The notes under the pieces: generated by a model
Databases searched by the model: none
What the model was told of the DNA's origin: nothing
Seen by the model: the letters and a program-made list of their open reading frames with translations, nothing else
Assembly: GCA_027063645.1 (NCBI GenBank)
Contig: JAMORK010000014.1
Coordinates: 47,017 to 111,016, forward strand
Direction: 5' to 3'
Length of the DNA: 64,000 nt
Origin: Sulfurimonas sp.
Lineage (GTDB): Bacteria > Campylobacterota > Campylobacteria > Campylobacterales > Sulfurimonadaceae
Position numbers and translations under genes: made by a program
In this document: piece after piece, positions 1 to 8,497 of the stretch
Layout of the letters: each line of letters begins with the position of its first letter
Numbering within the stretch: position 1 is the first letter of the stretch

Positions 1-181
1 ATAAAAAATAACCTAAATAATAATTTAAAATTATTGCTAAAATATTTCCACTTGAAGCACTCAAGAGTGCATTTAAAACAGGCATATCATTTGAGATTGC
101 GACAACAAATGCAGCTTCAGAAGAGAAAGGGAGGATGGTAGCTGCAAGAAACGCTGAGAGAAAAAGAGCAATTTCAGCCAT
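1..181 (-). CDS. YqaA-like inner-membrane protein (partial, cut by window edge)
   Basis: The leftward frame opens with ATG at 181 and stays open to base 1, so only about 60 N-terminal residues are visible. They are hydrophobic, with a segment reading LAATILPFSSEAAFV near residue 13. This matches the LP..SE motif at the start of E. coli YqaA, a small membrane protein of the SNARE-associated/DedA-like group, whose function is not established. The ATG lies 7 bases past the stop of the upstream dehydrogenase gene, and AGAGAG in the end of that gene can act as ribosome binding site, so the two are probably co-transcribed. The family call rests on a short N-terminus. Confidence 0.6.
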   Translation of the reverse strand, partial: MAEIALFLSAFLAATILPFSSEAAFVVAISNDMPVLNALLSASSGNILAIILNYYLGYFL

Positions 182-187
182 TATGGC

Positions 188-1111
188 TTAGAAACTCTCT
201 TTGATATTTTGCACAACTTTAGCTATAAGTTTTTCTCTAGCTTCTAGCGATGTCCATGCTATGTGGGGTGTTAAGTAAAGTCTCTCTTTATTTTTTACAC
301 TTAAAAGTGGACTACTCTCAACAAGAGGTTCTTTTGTAAAAACATCAAGTCCAAAACTAAGATTTTTTTCATCAATAACTCTTGCGACTGCCTCTTCATT
401 GATGATACCACCGCGCCCAAGGTTTAAAACGACAGCCCCCTCTTTACAAGTTAACAACTGTTCATAGTCTAAAAGATTCTGTGTTTTCTCATTTAGTGGT
501 GCATGAATAGAGATTATGTCACAATTTTGAAGCATATCTTCAAGTGTTGTTCTTTGAAAATCTTCAGTACGATTAACGCCACTTGTGGAGTAGTAAAACA
601 CCTTTGCACCAAATGCTTTAGCTATGGTTGCAACGCCACGACCAATACTACCAAGACCAATAATACCCCATTTTTTACCCTTCACTTCAAAGAAGGGATG
701 AGAAACATCTGTAAAGAGTCCACTCTTAGAGTAGCTCTTATCTTTTGTTACTTCATCATAATAGCGAGAGTGCCCTATAAGATAAAAAAGCATAGAAAAA
801 GTGTGTTGTATCACAGAATCTGTTGAGTATCCTGCAACATTTTTCACCTCAATACCAAGCTCTTTTGCCGCTTCTAAATCAACATTATTAGTTCCCGTAG
901 CAGCTACACAGATAAGTTTTAGCTCTTTTACATTTTGCATATGCTCTTTTGTAATCACAACCTTGTTAGTAACAATAACAGTAGCGTTTGTTATGTGCTC
1001 TTGTGTTTGCTCTGGAGTTGTTGTTTGATATACTTCTATATCTCCTAGTGCATCAAATGCAGCTAAAGATGTTTCTCCAAAACTAAGAGCATCAAGTAAA
1101 ACGATCTTCAC
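188..1111 (-). CDS. D-2-hydroxyacid dehydrogenase (NAD(P)-dependent)
   Basis: A 307-residue protein of normal length for the D-isomer-specific 2-hydroxyacid dehydrogenases, cytosolic enzymes that interconvert 2-oxoacids and D-2-hydroxyacids. The Rossmann motif GLGSIG is at residues 152-157. The catalytic triad of the family is present: Arg233 in NLGRGG, Glu261 in TKEP and His283 in TPHIAW. The residue expected to be an Asp at the end of the second Rossmann strand is replaced in YYSTSG, so NADPH use is possible. Substrate cannot be read from sequence; glycerate/hydroxypyruvate is the usual annotation of the closest subfamily. The ATG directly abuts the stop of purT (1112), so the two are one transcript. 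Confidence 0.85.
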   Translation of the reverse strand: MKIVLLDALSFGETSLAAFDALGDIEVYQTTTPEQTQEHITNATVIVTNKVVITKEHMQNVKELKLICVAATGTNNVDLEAAKELGIEVKNVAGYSTDSVIQHTFSMLFYLIGHSRYYDEVTKDKSYSKSGLFTDVSHPFFEVKGKKWGIIGLGSIGRGVATIAKAFGAKVFYYSTSGVNRTEDFQRTTLEDMLQNCDIISIHAPLNEKTQNLLDYEQLLTCKEGAVVLNLGRGGIINEEAVARVIDEKNLSFGLDVFTKEPLVESSPLLSVKNKERLYLTPHIAWTSLEAREKLIAKVVQNIKESF

Positions 1112-2278
1112 TTATGCGTCTTTTATTTTACTAATCATTGCACGAGCTTGCTCTAATGCTTTTTGCACTGGAGCAAAAACAAGTGCTACTGCTAAACGAC
1201 GCCCTTTATGAGTTTCTGGTTTTCCAAAAATTCTCACAAATGAGTTCTCACTAAATAGTGACTCGTCTACCTCAACAACTGGTGCAAAACCATGTTCACA
1301 CTCTGATTTAAAGGCAGCAGATGCACCATCTCCATAAAAAGTAAACCCTAATGGTAATCCAAGTACTGCACGAAGATGCAATGCAAATTCTGATTGAGAT
1401 TGTGTCATAAGAGTTACCATCCCTGTATCGTGTGGACGAGGAGATACCTCTGAGAAATAAACCTCATCACCTTTAATGAAAAGCTCTACACCAAAGATAC
1501 CACGGCCACCAAGACCATCTGTAATTTTTTTCGCCATATCTTGTGCTCTTTGTTTTGCAAGAGTACTCATTTGTGCTGGTTGCCAAGAAAATACATAATC
1601 ACCATCACGTTGCTCATGCCCTATAGGTTCACAAAAAACTGTTTCACTTCCATTTCTTGCCGTAAGCATTGTAATCTCATAATCAAAATCAACAAAAGCT
1701 TCTACGATTAGCTCACTTGCATCTCCACGAGCCTCTTTAGCTATCTCCCAAGATGCAGGTATGTCGGACTCAGACTTTGCCACAGATTGACCATGACCAG
1801 AAGAGCTCATAACAGGTTTAATAACACAAGGAAAGCCCATCTTCTTTGCAGCTTCAAGCATACCCTCTTGTGTTGTTACAAATTCGTAAGCACCTGTTTT
1901 AAGTCCTAACTCCTCAGCAGCAAAAACACGAATATTTTTACGATTCATTGTTTTATTTACTGCATCTGCATTTGGAATTACATTAAAACCTTCTGCCTCT
2001 GCCTTAAAAAGTGCAGAGATAGAGATAGCTTCTACCTCCGGTAAGATATAGTCAGGTTTTTCACGACGAATCACCTCTAAAAGAGCCTCTTCATCTTGCA
2101 TATTGACAACATGAGAACGGTGTGCCACTTGATGTGCTGGAGCATTTGCATACTTATCTACGGCAATAGTTTCAAGACCTAAACGCTGTGCTTCGATAAC
2201 AACTTCACGACCTAGTTCACCAGAACCAAGTAACATCACTTTTTTTGAGTTTGATTTGAGGGGAGCAGAGAATTGCAT
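1112..2278 (-). CDS. purT: Phosphoribosylglycinamide formyltransferase 2 (formate-dependent GAR transformylase)
   Basis: An ATP-grasp enzyme of de novo purine synthesis that uses formate and ATP to formylate GAR. The N-terminus [10 protein letters not shown] then [10 protein letters not shown] matches the family start closely, and blocks such as [11 protein letters not shown] and SSGHGQS follow. I place the start at 2278 (388 residues) rather than the in-frame ATG at 2296, because AAGGA lies 10 bases before 2278 and nothing like a ribosome binding site precedes 2296. That AAGGA lies inside an 11-bp perfect hairpin (2284-2315), which may control translation. It follows flgE by only about 54 bases, although it has no flagellar role. 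Confidence 0.93.
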   Translation of the reverse strand: MQFSAPLKSNSKKVMLLGSGELGREVVIEAQRLGLETIAVDKYANAPAHQVAHRSHVVNMQDEEALLEVIRREKPDYILPEVEAISISALFKAEAEGFNVIPNADAVNKTMNRKNIRVFAAEELGLKTGAYEFVTTQEGMLEAAKKMGFPCVIKPVMSSSGHGQSVAKSESDIPASWEIAKEARGDASELIVEAFVDFDYEITMLTARNGSETVFCEPIGHEQRDGDYVFSWQPAQMSTLAKQRAQDMAKKITDGLGGRGIFGVELFIKGDEVYFSEVSPRPHDTGMVTLMTQSQSEFALHLRAVLGLPLGFTFYGDGASAAFKSECEHGFAPVVEVDESLFSENSFVRIFGKPETHKGRRLAVALVFAPVQKALEQARAMISKIKDA

Positions 2279-2283
2279 AATGA

Positions 2284-2315
2284 ATAATTCCTTCATAAAA
2301 TATTGAAGGAATTAT
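2284..2315 (-). promoter_or_regulatory. Perfect hairpin burying the purT ribosome binding site
   Basis: In the leftward transcript, ATAATTCCTTC pairs over 11 bases without mismatch with GAAGGAATTAT across a 10-base AT-only loop. The 3' arm holds the AAGGA ribosome binding site of purT and the 5' arm holds its complement TCCTT. No U-run follows the stem, so a plain intrinsic terminator for flgE is less likely than a translation-control hairpin or an RNA processing/3'-end stem. That it regulates purT is inferred. Confidence 0.5.
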
Positions 2316-2332
2316 ATCAAAATAGAGTTAAA

Positions 2333-4444
2333 TTAGTTTTTCAAACCAATTAATGTTTGAAGCATCTGATCAGATGTAGTAATTGTTTTCCCATTTGCTT
2401 GAAAACCACGTTGGATGATAATAAGCTGAGTAAGCGCACGTGAAAGGTCAACATTTGATGCCTCAAGAGCTGCAGATTGAATAAAACCACGACCAGCTGT
2501 TGCTGCAGTACCAATGATAGGATCACCTGAATTGGCAGTTTGATTATAAACATTTCCACCCTCAACAGAGAGACCTTCATTATTTGTAAATTTTGCCATA
2601 GCGATTTGAGCTAAACCAAATGAACGACCATTTGAAAATGAACCAACTAAAGTACCAGACTGATCTATACGAATCCCTACTAGATCTCCACCAGTAAAAC
2701 CATCTTGTGAGATTCCAGATGTAGCAGAGCGACTATCAAATGATGTCATCCCATCAAACTTATCAGATGTACCAAAAGAGAAGTTCACTTGTTGATCTGG
2801 AGCTGAACCGTTATTTCCAGAAAAAGAGATATTTGGTGGAGTGTAACCTTTTAATGAACCATCATTATTAAAGCTAACAGACCCTCTTTTTTCATTTGAA
2901 GGATAACTTGTATCTGTATTGATTTCAGCAGGTTTTGGAACAGTAACTACCATAGCCCATTCACTTCCTTTTGTTTTATCTAGTGATGTTTTTCTAAACT
3001 CCATTCTTAGTGTATGTTTAGAACCAAGAGAATCAAAGATATCTATTGAACTAGAATGTGTTGCAGCATTAAAGCCTTGAGAAAATGCTTTTCCTGTACT
3101 ACCTGTTGCAAGAACAGCATTCATAGCTTCCATATTTCGTGAAAAACGAACATTCTCACCAGGGCCACTAATAACTGAAGTTACTTTAATATTCAGAGCA
3201 TGATCATCAGCACCACCTCCAGGATTCGTAATTTCAAATTTACCTTGGTCATTTACAATTACATTTACATTATTATCATCAGCAGTACCATCATTGTCTA
3301 CATCTCTTGCATGTTTTTGCATTGCTTCACGTAATGATGCAATCGAATTAAACTTCTTCGTTGTATTTGATGTTGTATCTACTGTGTCTGGATCGTAAAT
3401 ATACTCATGTGCAGTTGTAACACTGTCACCTGTTACAAAACCACTACCTGCATCATCTGCAGCTATAATAATATTATGCCCACGTGATTTACTTTCGTTG
3501 GTATTCTCAAGGGAAAGCTTATTGCTTGCACTATCATATGTAGCAGTAATTCCAGTTATAGATGTTTGAGCATTGATAGCTGCTGCATATCTATTTCCTG
3601 TTCCTGCTGCATCACCTGGGATACTTGTAGCTGTAATAGGATCATAGTTAGTCCCATCATCTTTTTGGAAAATCAGATTTAGATCTGTGTTATCATCAAC
3701 GGTATTAGAGGCTGTAGCTGCTGCACTTTGAAAAGAGATCCAAACACCTTGCCCCTGTTGGAGTGCAAATGCTTCTCCCGATTCATTAAACATTACACCC
3801 AAGTTACCTGAAACCTGTGTACTTGCACCTGTTGCATCAGCCTCTACAACACCATTTTTATCTACAGCATATGCAGGAGAATAACTCTCTACCGTAGAGC
3901 CGGAATTAAGATTTGCTTTTAAAACAACCTCTTTAGTTGGACTAGCTGGAGTTGTTAATCCTGGTGGAATGTTTATATCTGTGATTGGAGCTGTTGAGTC
4001 TACTTTACCTGTTACAGGATCACGTAACCACCCTTGTGTAATAAAGCCATTGTTATCTACAAAGTTTCCACCTGCATCAAACTTAAAATCTCCAGCACGA
4101 CTATACTTATAAGTATTACCACCATCAGGAGAGATAATAAAAAAACCATCGCCTTGAATAGCAACATCTGTATTTTTATCTGAATTTTGTACTGAACCTT
4201 GAGAGAAAATTCTTGTTGCAGAACTAACAGTAGAACCTAAACCAACTTGTACTGGATTTTTACCACCAAGTTGCCCTTGAGGTGCCGTTGCAATAGCTTT
4301 TGTTTGAGATAAAAGATCTGAAAAATTTGCACGGGAGTATTTAAAACCTACAGTATTTACATTGGCAATATTATTTGATTCTATATCCATCGCCACTTGG
4401 TGCGATTGTAGTCCGGAAACCCCGGAGAAAAGTGATTTTAACAT
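2333..4444 (-). CDS. flgE: Flagellar hook protein FlgE (large form)
   Basis: A 703-residue hook protein, exported by the flagellar type III system and assembled into the universal joint between rod and filament. The N-terminus (residues about 4-42, GVSGLQSHQVAMDIESNNIANVNTVGF) and the C-terminus (from about 655, with LIIIQRGFQANGKTITTSDQ) are the conserved coiled-coil-forming rod/hook segments. The long middle is the variable surface domain, in the size range of Campylobacter and Helicobacter hooks. It is the last gene of the fliK-flgD-flgE-like-flgE run, but has its own sigma-54 type site at 4498-4513. That fits a protein needed in many copies. Confidence 0.93.
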   Translation of the reverse strand: MLKSLFSGVSGLQSHQVAMDIESNNIANVNTVGFKYSRANFSDLLSQTKAIATAPQGQLGGKNPVQVGLGSTVSSATRIFSQGSVQNSDKNTDVAIQGDGFFIISPDGGNTYKYSRAGDFKFDAGGNFVDNNGFITQGWLRDPVTGKVDSTAPITDINIPPGLTTPASPTKEVVLKANLNSGSTVESYSPAYAVDKNGVVEADATGASTQVSGNLGVMFNESGEAFALQQGQGVWISFQSAAATASNTVDDNTDLNLIFQKDDGTNYDPITATSIPGDAAGTGNRYAAAINAQTSITGITATYDSASNKLSLENTNESKSRGHNIIIAADDAGSGFVTGDSVTTAHEYIYDPDTVDTTSNTTKKFNSIASLREAMQKHARDVDNDGTADDNNVNVIVNDQGKFEITNPGGGADDHALNIKVTSVISGPGENVRFSRNMEAMNAVLATGSTGKAFSQGFNAATHSSSIDIFDSLGSKHTLRMEFRKTSLDKTKGSEWAMVVTVPKPAEINTDTSYPSNEKRGSVSFNNDGSLKGYTPPNISFSGNNGSAPDQQVNFSFGTSDKFDGMTSFDSRSATSGISQDGFTGGDLVGIRIDQSGTLVGSFSNGRSFGLAQIAMAKFTNNEGLSVEGGNVYNQTANSGDPIIGTAATAGRGFIQSAALEASNVDLSRALTQLIIIQRGFQANGKTITTSDQMLQTLIGLKN

Positions 4445-4461
4445 AATGAAATCCTTTAATA

Positions 4462-4480
4462 TCTATCTAAAAAAGATAGA
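4462..4480 (-). repeat. Inverted repeat in the flgE leader
   Basis: TCTATCT and AGATAGA form a perfect 7-bp stem around a run of five A/T bases, in the 5' untranslated leader of flgE between the sigma-54 site and the ATG. It could stabilise the leader or be a remnant terminator of the gene upstream; no U-run follows it in the direction of transcription. Confidence 0.35.
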
Positions 4481-4497
4481 GTTAGTAAAGGGTATCT

Positions 4498-4513
4498 AGC
4501 ATAAAGTGTTCCA
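4498..4513 (-). promoter_or_regulatory. Sigma-54 (RpoN) type promoter of flgE
   Basis: On the leftward strand the sequence reads TGGAAC, five bases, then ATGCT, giving the invariant GG-N10-GC spacing of -24/-12 promoters. It lies about 54 bases before the flgE ATG. The same TGGAAC-N5-ATGCT sequence is found before fliK at 7989-8004. In Campylobacter and Helicobacter, hook genes are known members of the RpoN/FlgR class. Confidence 0.7.
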
Positions 4514-4525
4514 ACTTAAAAAAGA

Positions 4526-5797
4526 TTAAGCATCCATATCTAAAGCTTTTTGTAGCATTTGATCTGCGGTTGTAACTACTTTAGAGTTTGAATCGTATGC
4601 TCGCTGAAGGATAATAAGTTCCGTTAAACCACTTGTTATATCATAATTAGAATTTTCTAATGTAAAGTTAATTACATCTGAACCATTCACACTTTTTCCA
4701 CTACTATCTGTATAAAAAAATGCTTTTCCGCTGTTAGATGTTTCTTGAAATCGAGAGCCATTAAGACGGTCAAGACCCTGATCATTTTGAAAATGAAAAA
4801 CAGCAATTTTACCAACAGAACTTTGTCTACCATTGGTAAAAGTTGCAATAACTTCTGCATTTTTATTGATAGCATAACCTTCTAAATCACCACCAATAGT
4901 CCCATCAGCTAAAGAAGATCCTGGCACTATCTCTCTATCTATAGAAACAATTCCATCATACCCTGTACCCAAATCAATAGTAACCTGTGCTCCGTTATTA
5001 TTAATTGATGTTAAGGTATTTGAAACCAATGCGCCCGATGCATCAAATTCCACTTTTCCAGTTTGAGTATCATAAACGATATTACCCTCTAAATTTTGTG
5101 TTGTTGCTACAACATCCCACTGACTTCCAGGAGGGTTTTGTACGGCACTTCTTGTAAACTCTAAACGTAAATGGTTCTTTGCATTAGTTGGGTCAATGAC
5201 GCTTGCACCAGCTGTGATAACTTCATAACCCTCTTTCCCCACTCCAAGGTTTGCAAAAAACTTTGCTTGTGTTGTTGGTTCTGGTGGATAAGTTAAAGTC
5301 TTAGGAAAGCGTAATTTCTCTTGTGTCCCTATTGCACCTAAAGGTACTTCATCCAATGTAGCAGTGAGTACATTATCTGCACTAATATTACCACCCATAG
5401 AACCAAGGATATGAAAACCATCTGCTGTTACAAGGTCATCATTTGCATCAAACTGAAATGCACCATCTCTAGTATAGATGGGGTCTTTATTTCCTTGCAC
5501 ACCAAACCATCCATCACCATTAATCGCTAAGTCAGTACTTCTGTCCGATAAAAGCAACTCCCCATTCCCTGTCATCATAGGTGTTGCTTGAATGCCAACA
5601 CCTACACCAATAGAGCTATTTACACTACTCGATGTTGTTGCAGTACTAATATAGGACTCAAACATGCTAGAAAATTCTGTTGAATACCCTCTATACCCTA
5701 CTGTATTAATATTTGCAAGGTTATCAGACACAGCATCGATACCATAAGAGTTTGATTTCAACCCCGAAAGACCTGAATAAAAAGCTTGAGTCATCAT
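4526..5797 (-). CDS. Second FlgE-like flagellar hook/basal-body protein
   Basis: A 423-residue paralogue of the hook protein. The N-terminal rod motif (GLSGLKSNSYGIDAVSDNLANINTVGY, residues about 8-34) and the C-terminal segment (LTELIILQRAYDSNSKVVTTADQ, ending near residue 417) are typical. Between them lie LAINGDGWF and TRDGAFQFDANDDLV, the standard D1-domain blocks of hook/rod proteins. It lacks the long middle insertion of the 703-residue protein next to it. In Campylobacter jejuni a similar FlgE-like gene also sits next to fliK and flgD, while the main hook is a larger protein; by that analogy this one may be an early hook or cap-adjacent component. Confidence 0.82.
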   Translation of the reverse strand: MMTQAFYSGLSGLKSNSYGIDAVSDNLANINTVGYRGYSTEFSSMFESYISTATTSSSVNSSIGVGVGIQATPMMTGNGELLLSDRSTDLAINGDGWFGVQGNKDPIYTRDGAFQFDANDDLVTADGFHILGSMGGNISADNVLTATLDEVPLGAIGTQEKLRFPKTLTYPPEPTTQAKFFANLGVGKEGYEVITAGASVIDPTNAKNHLRLEFTRSAVQNPPGSQWDVVATTQNLEGNIVYDTQTGKVEFDASGALVSNTLTSINNNGAQVTIDLGTGYDGIVSIDREIVPGSSLADGTIGGDLEGYAINKNAEVIATFTNGRQSSVGKIAVFHFQNDQGLDRLNGSRFQETSNSGKAFFYTDSSGKSVNGSDVINFTLENSNYDITSGLTELIILQRAYDSNSKVVTTADQMLQKALDMDA

Positions 5798-5807
5798 AAC
5801 AAACTCC

Positions 5808-6476
5808 TTAATAAACCTCTTTTACATTCTCAAGTGGAACATAATTAGAACCTAGTTTTACTAATGTTGTCCCATTATCAAAACGTACAGATTCAATAGG
5901 ATATGTACCCACTCTTGTTTTTTGTGCTTCGTTATTTGTATCTATATAAGATGCTGTTATATAGTAGATGCCACCTTCTGCTTGAGCTCCTGTTGCATCT
6001 TTTCCATCCCATGTAAATTCATATACACCTGCTGGATTACTTCCAACTTCTAATGTTTGTACAACATTACCATTGACATCAAGTATCTCTACATTTCCTT
6101 GATTTATATCATTTGGAAAGTACATCTCAAAAGTTGAACTACTCCCTTTGTCTAAAGCGATTGCATTACTACCAAGGTCCGCTGTTTTACCTATGGCTGC
6201 AATGGTAGAAAAATTATTTGATGAAGCTAAAGATGCTGCTAAATCTTCTAAAGCTTTATTTGTTTTATCTGCTGCTTCAAGCGATGCAAGTTGGGATGTT
6301 TGTGTTAAAATTGCCTCAGTATCTGTAGGCTCTGTTGGATCTTGATACTGAAGTTCTGTAAGTAAGAGTGTCATAAAGTCATCATTACTTAAACTTGTTT
6401 TATCTTTTACAACATCTGCACCTGTTGTATAGTCTCCATAAACTGCACTATCTAATCCTATTGAATTAATTGCCAT
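5808..6476 (-). CDS. flgD: Flagellar hook assembly (capping) protein FlgD
   Basis: The hook cap scaffold that guides polymerisation of hook subunits and is then discarded. The FlgD signature DFMTLLLTELQYQDPTEPTDTEAILTQ lies near the N-terminus, and the C-terminal half has the FlgD Ig-like part with TWDGKDATGAQAEGG. I choose the ATG at 6476 (222 residues): AGGA lies six bases before it. The ATG at 6479 has only three bases of spacing, and a start at 6503 would overlap the end of fliK without a ribosome binding site. It is part of the fliK-flgD-flgE operon. Confidence 0.92.
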   Translation of the reverse strand: MAINSIGLDSAVYGDYTTGADVVKDKTSLSNDDFMTLLLTELQYQDPTEPTDTEAILTQTSQLASLEAADKTNKALEDLAASLASSNNFSTIAAIGKTADLGSNAIALDKGSSSTFEMYFPNDINQGNVEILDVNGNVVQTLEVGSNPAGVYEFTWDGKDATGAQAEGGIYYITASYIDTNNEAQKTRVGTYPIESVRFDNGTTLVKLGSNYVPLENVKEVY

Positions 6477-6486
6477 CATATATCCT

Positions 6487-7941
6487 TTATGCGTAGTTCG
6501 CAACTACAATTTCTAAAGAGCTTAAAATCTCTTCATTCTCTTCTTCTTGTGAAAAGTAGTTGTACTCTTCACCTGCTTCTCTTTGTTGATGGTGTTGGTT
6601 TTGTTGACCAGCAGAAGAGGCATCTCCACCTTGAGAGCTATTACTAAAGTTTAAGGAAGCATTATTTATTCCATTATTTTGTAATTGTACTTTCAAATCG
6701 TTTGCATTCATTGCCAAAGTATTGATAGCAACATTATTTGAACTTAAGTTTATATGTAAGTTTTTCCCACGTTGCACAATTGTTAAATCTACCTCGCCTA
6801 AATGCTTTGGATTTAATTGCACTTTCACTCTTGTAAAAGGAGATTTATAATCATCTATAGCTGTTTTTACATCTTGAGATAAATATTTTGTTAGCTGTTT
6901 GGCTTCATTGAGTTTCACTTCAAAACTATCTGCCTTAGGTGTAGAGATTGTATCTACCTTACTTGCTGTACTCATCTCCTCTTTTCCATCCCCTTTTAAA
7001 AGAGATTCTAAAGTTTTTTCTGTCTGAGTAGGTGCACTTGGAGCAATCACTTTTGCAGTGGCAACAGAAAAGTCAGCAGTAAGTCCTGTATTATCCTTTT
7101 TACTTACTTTTTCCCCTCTAAGTAAAAGTTTTAGTGTTTCATCTACTTTTTGCTTTGGATTTTTTTGCTCAATAGTTTGAAGCTTTGTTTGAACCATCTC
7201 TTGGGTGGTGTGTTCTGGCATTGTTTGGGCTTTAAAAAGTGGAGTAGTTTTCAACTCTTTGAGTGTTGTAGTCACTCTTTTATCTACCTTATTTTCCTCT
7301 TGAAGATCTACTTTTTCTAAATTTTCATCTGTAGCTTGTTGTACTTTTTTTGTGCTTTGTAGCTTTACTTCTCTCTCATCTGTATCTAGAAGAACAGGAG
7401 TTTGCTGTTTTAGAGTTTCTTTTTGCTCTTTTGGTACTGTTTTTACTTCAGCTTGTACCTCTTCTAGAGTAATCTTGGAGATATCTATGCCATATTTAGT
7501 GGCAACTTTAGCTAAACCTTTTAAAGTTTTTGGAAGCTCTTTTATCTCAGAGCGTTTAAAATCATCACTTGATATCAACTTCTCTTTTAAATATTGTTTT
7601 GCATCTTGAATAAGAGTTTTTAACTCATCTTGAGTCAATGTTTGTGTGATTTTTGGATTGAGTTCAAGAGAGATTTCATCCTCTTGTAGTGTCTCACCCT
7701 TTAAAAGAGAAAGTAAAATATCATTTTTAGTTTGTTTAGTCCCTGTAGTTTGCTCTTGAGTATCTTCTAAAGAAAGGAGAAGAGGACCCGATTCAAGTGC
7801 ATTCTTATCACCTTTTTTTGTCACTATACCTTGTAATAAGTCTGAAAAAGAGAGAGTTGATTCACCCTCCTCTTGTGGCAGGGTATTGAGTGGTAATGAT
7901 GAAGAGGTAGCTTCAGGTTTTGCATCAAATGAAATCATCAT
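6487..7941 (-). CDS. fliK: Flagellar hook-length control protein FliK
   Basis: A 484-residue secreted molecular ruler that switches export from hook to filament substrates. The first about 350 residues are low-complexity, rich in Lys, Thr, Gln and Glu, as usual for FliK. The conserved C-terminal Flg_hook domain (about 365-440) contains VKVQLNPKHLGEVDLTI and then LRVQL-like text ending in NASLNFSNSSQGG, followed by a Gln/His-rich stretch. It is the first gene of the hook operon, with a sigma-54 type site 48 to 63 bases upstream. Confidence 0.88.
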   Translation of the reverse strand: MMISFDAKPEATSSSLPLNTLPQEEGESTLSFSDLLQGIVTKKGDKNALESGPLLLSLEDTQEQTTGTKQTKNDILLSLLKGETLQEDEISLELNPKITQTLTQDELKTLIQDAKQYLKEKLISSDDFKRSEIKELPKTLKGLAKVATKYGIDISKITLEEVQAEVKTVPKEQKETLKQQTPVLLDTDEREVKLQSTKKVQQATDENLEKVDLQEENKVDKRVTTTLKELKTTPLFKAQTMPEHTTQEMVQTKLQTIEQKNPKQKVDETLKLLLRGEKVSKKDNTGLTADFSVATAKVIAPSAPTQTEKTLESLLKGDGKEEMSTASKVDTISTPKADSFEVKLNEAKQLTKYLSQDVKTAIDDYKSPFTRVKVQLNPKHLGEVDLTIVQRGKNLHINLSSNNVAINTLAMNANDLKVQLQNNGINNASLNFSNSSQGGDASSAGQQNQHHQQREAGEEYNYFSQEEENEEILSSLEIVVANYA

Positions 7942-7988
7942 CTACTCCTATAAATTCCTCTCAAAGAAGAGAGTTTTTTATAAGTTAT

Positions 7989-8004
7989 AGCATTTATTGT
8001 TCCA
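7989..8004 (-). promoter_or_regulatory. Sigma-54 (RpoN) type promoter of the fliK-flgD-flgE operon
   Basis: The leftward strand reads TGGAAC-N5-ATGCT with GG-N10-GC spacing, 48 bases from the fliK ATG. It is identical in both hexamer parts to the site before flgE (4498-4513), which strengthens both calls. An inverted repeat CTCTC/GAGAG at 7958-7973 lies in the leader between promoter and start. Confidence 0.7.
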
Positions 8005-8014
8005 TTATGAAAAT

Positions 8015-8434
8015 TTATATCTTCTTTGCAAACCTATCAAGACAATGAAGATCATACTTATAAAAAGTACTCACACTATCTTGCATAAATCCAAAAATCT
8101 CTTCAGCTGTCTCACCATCAGCAGGATAGCTCAACATAAAAGAGTCTAAATATTTAGCAAAAAACTCATCAAACATCTTTTTTACAATCCCCGCTCCATA
8201 TTTATCGGTATAGGGGAGAACAAAGAAATAGTCAGATTCATAATTTACAATAGAGTCTGATGTACGCAGTATCTCCAAAAGTGAAGCATCTACAATATCT
8301 ACAGGAATCCCTGAAAAATTACAATATAAAAGGGTAAAACTCTCTGCACGATTCTCATCTAATCTATCAGAGATACCAATGTTTAATTCCATAAGTTGTT
8401 TGAAATTCTCAAAAGAGAAGTGGATTCCAGCCAT
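8015..8434 (-). CDS. Degenerate GGDEF-like domain protein, function unknown
   Basis: A soluble 139-residue protein. The stretch EILRTSDSIVNYESDYFFVLPYTDKYGAGIVKK follows the pattern of the second half of a GGDEF domain (LR..D...RYGGDEF..LLP.T...GA), but the signature position reads ESDYF (about residues 66-70). It also has no clear metal-binding or substrate-binding half, so it is very unlikely to make c-di-GMP. The ATG at 8434 has AAGG nine bases upstream; a TTG three codons earlier has no spaced ribosome binding site. It lies just upstream of the hook operon, and a link to motility is only positional. Confidence 0.55.
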   Translation of the reverse strand: MAGIHFSFENFKQLMELNIGISDRLDENRAESFTLLYCNFSGIPVDIVDASLLEILRTSDSIVNYESDYFFVLPYTDKYGAGIVKKMFDEFFAKYLDSFMLSYPADGETAEEIFGFMQDSVSTFYKYDLHCLDRFAKKI

Positions 8435-8497
8435 ATTGTGCAACCTTAAATAACGTTACCCAAGTATAGCTAAAATTTTATAAAATTATGAAAATTT

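Noticed and set aside
7958-7980. Rightward intrinsic terminator (GAGAG stem then six T)
   Set aside because: No rightward gene lies upstream; it is in the fliK leader and is probably incidental.
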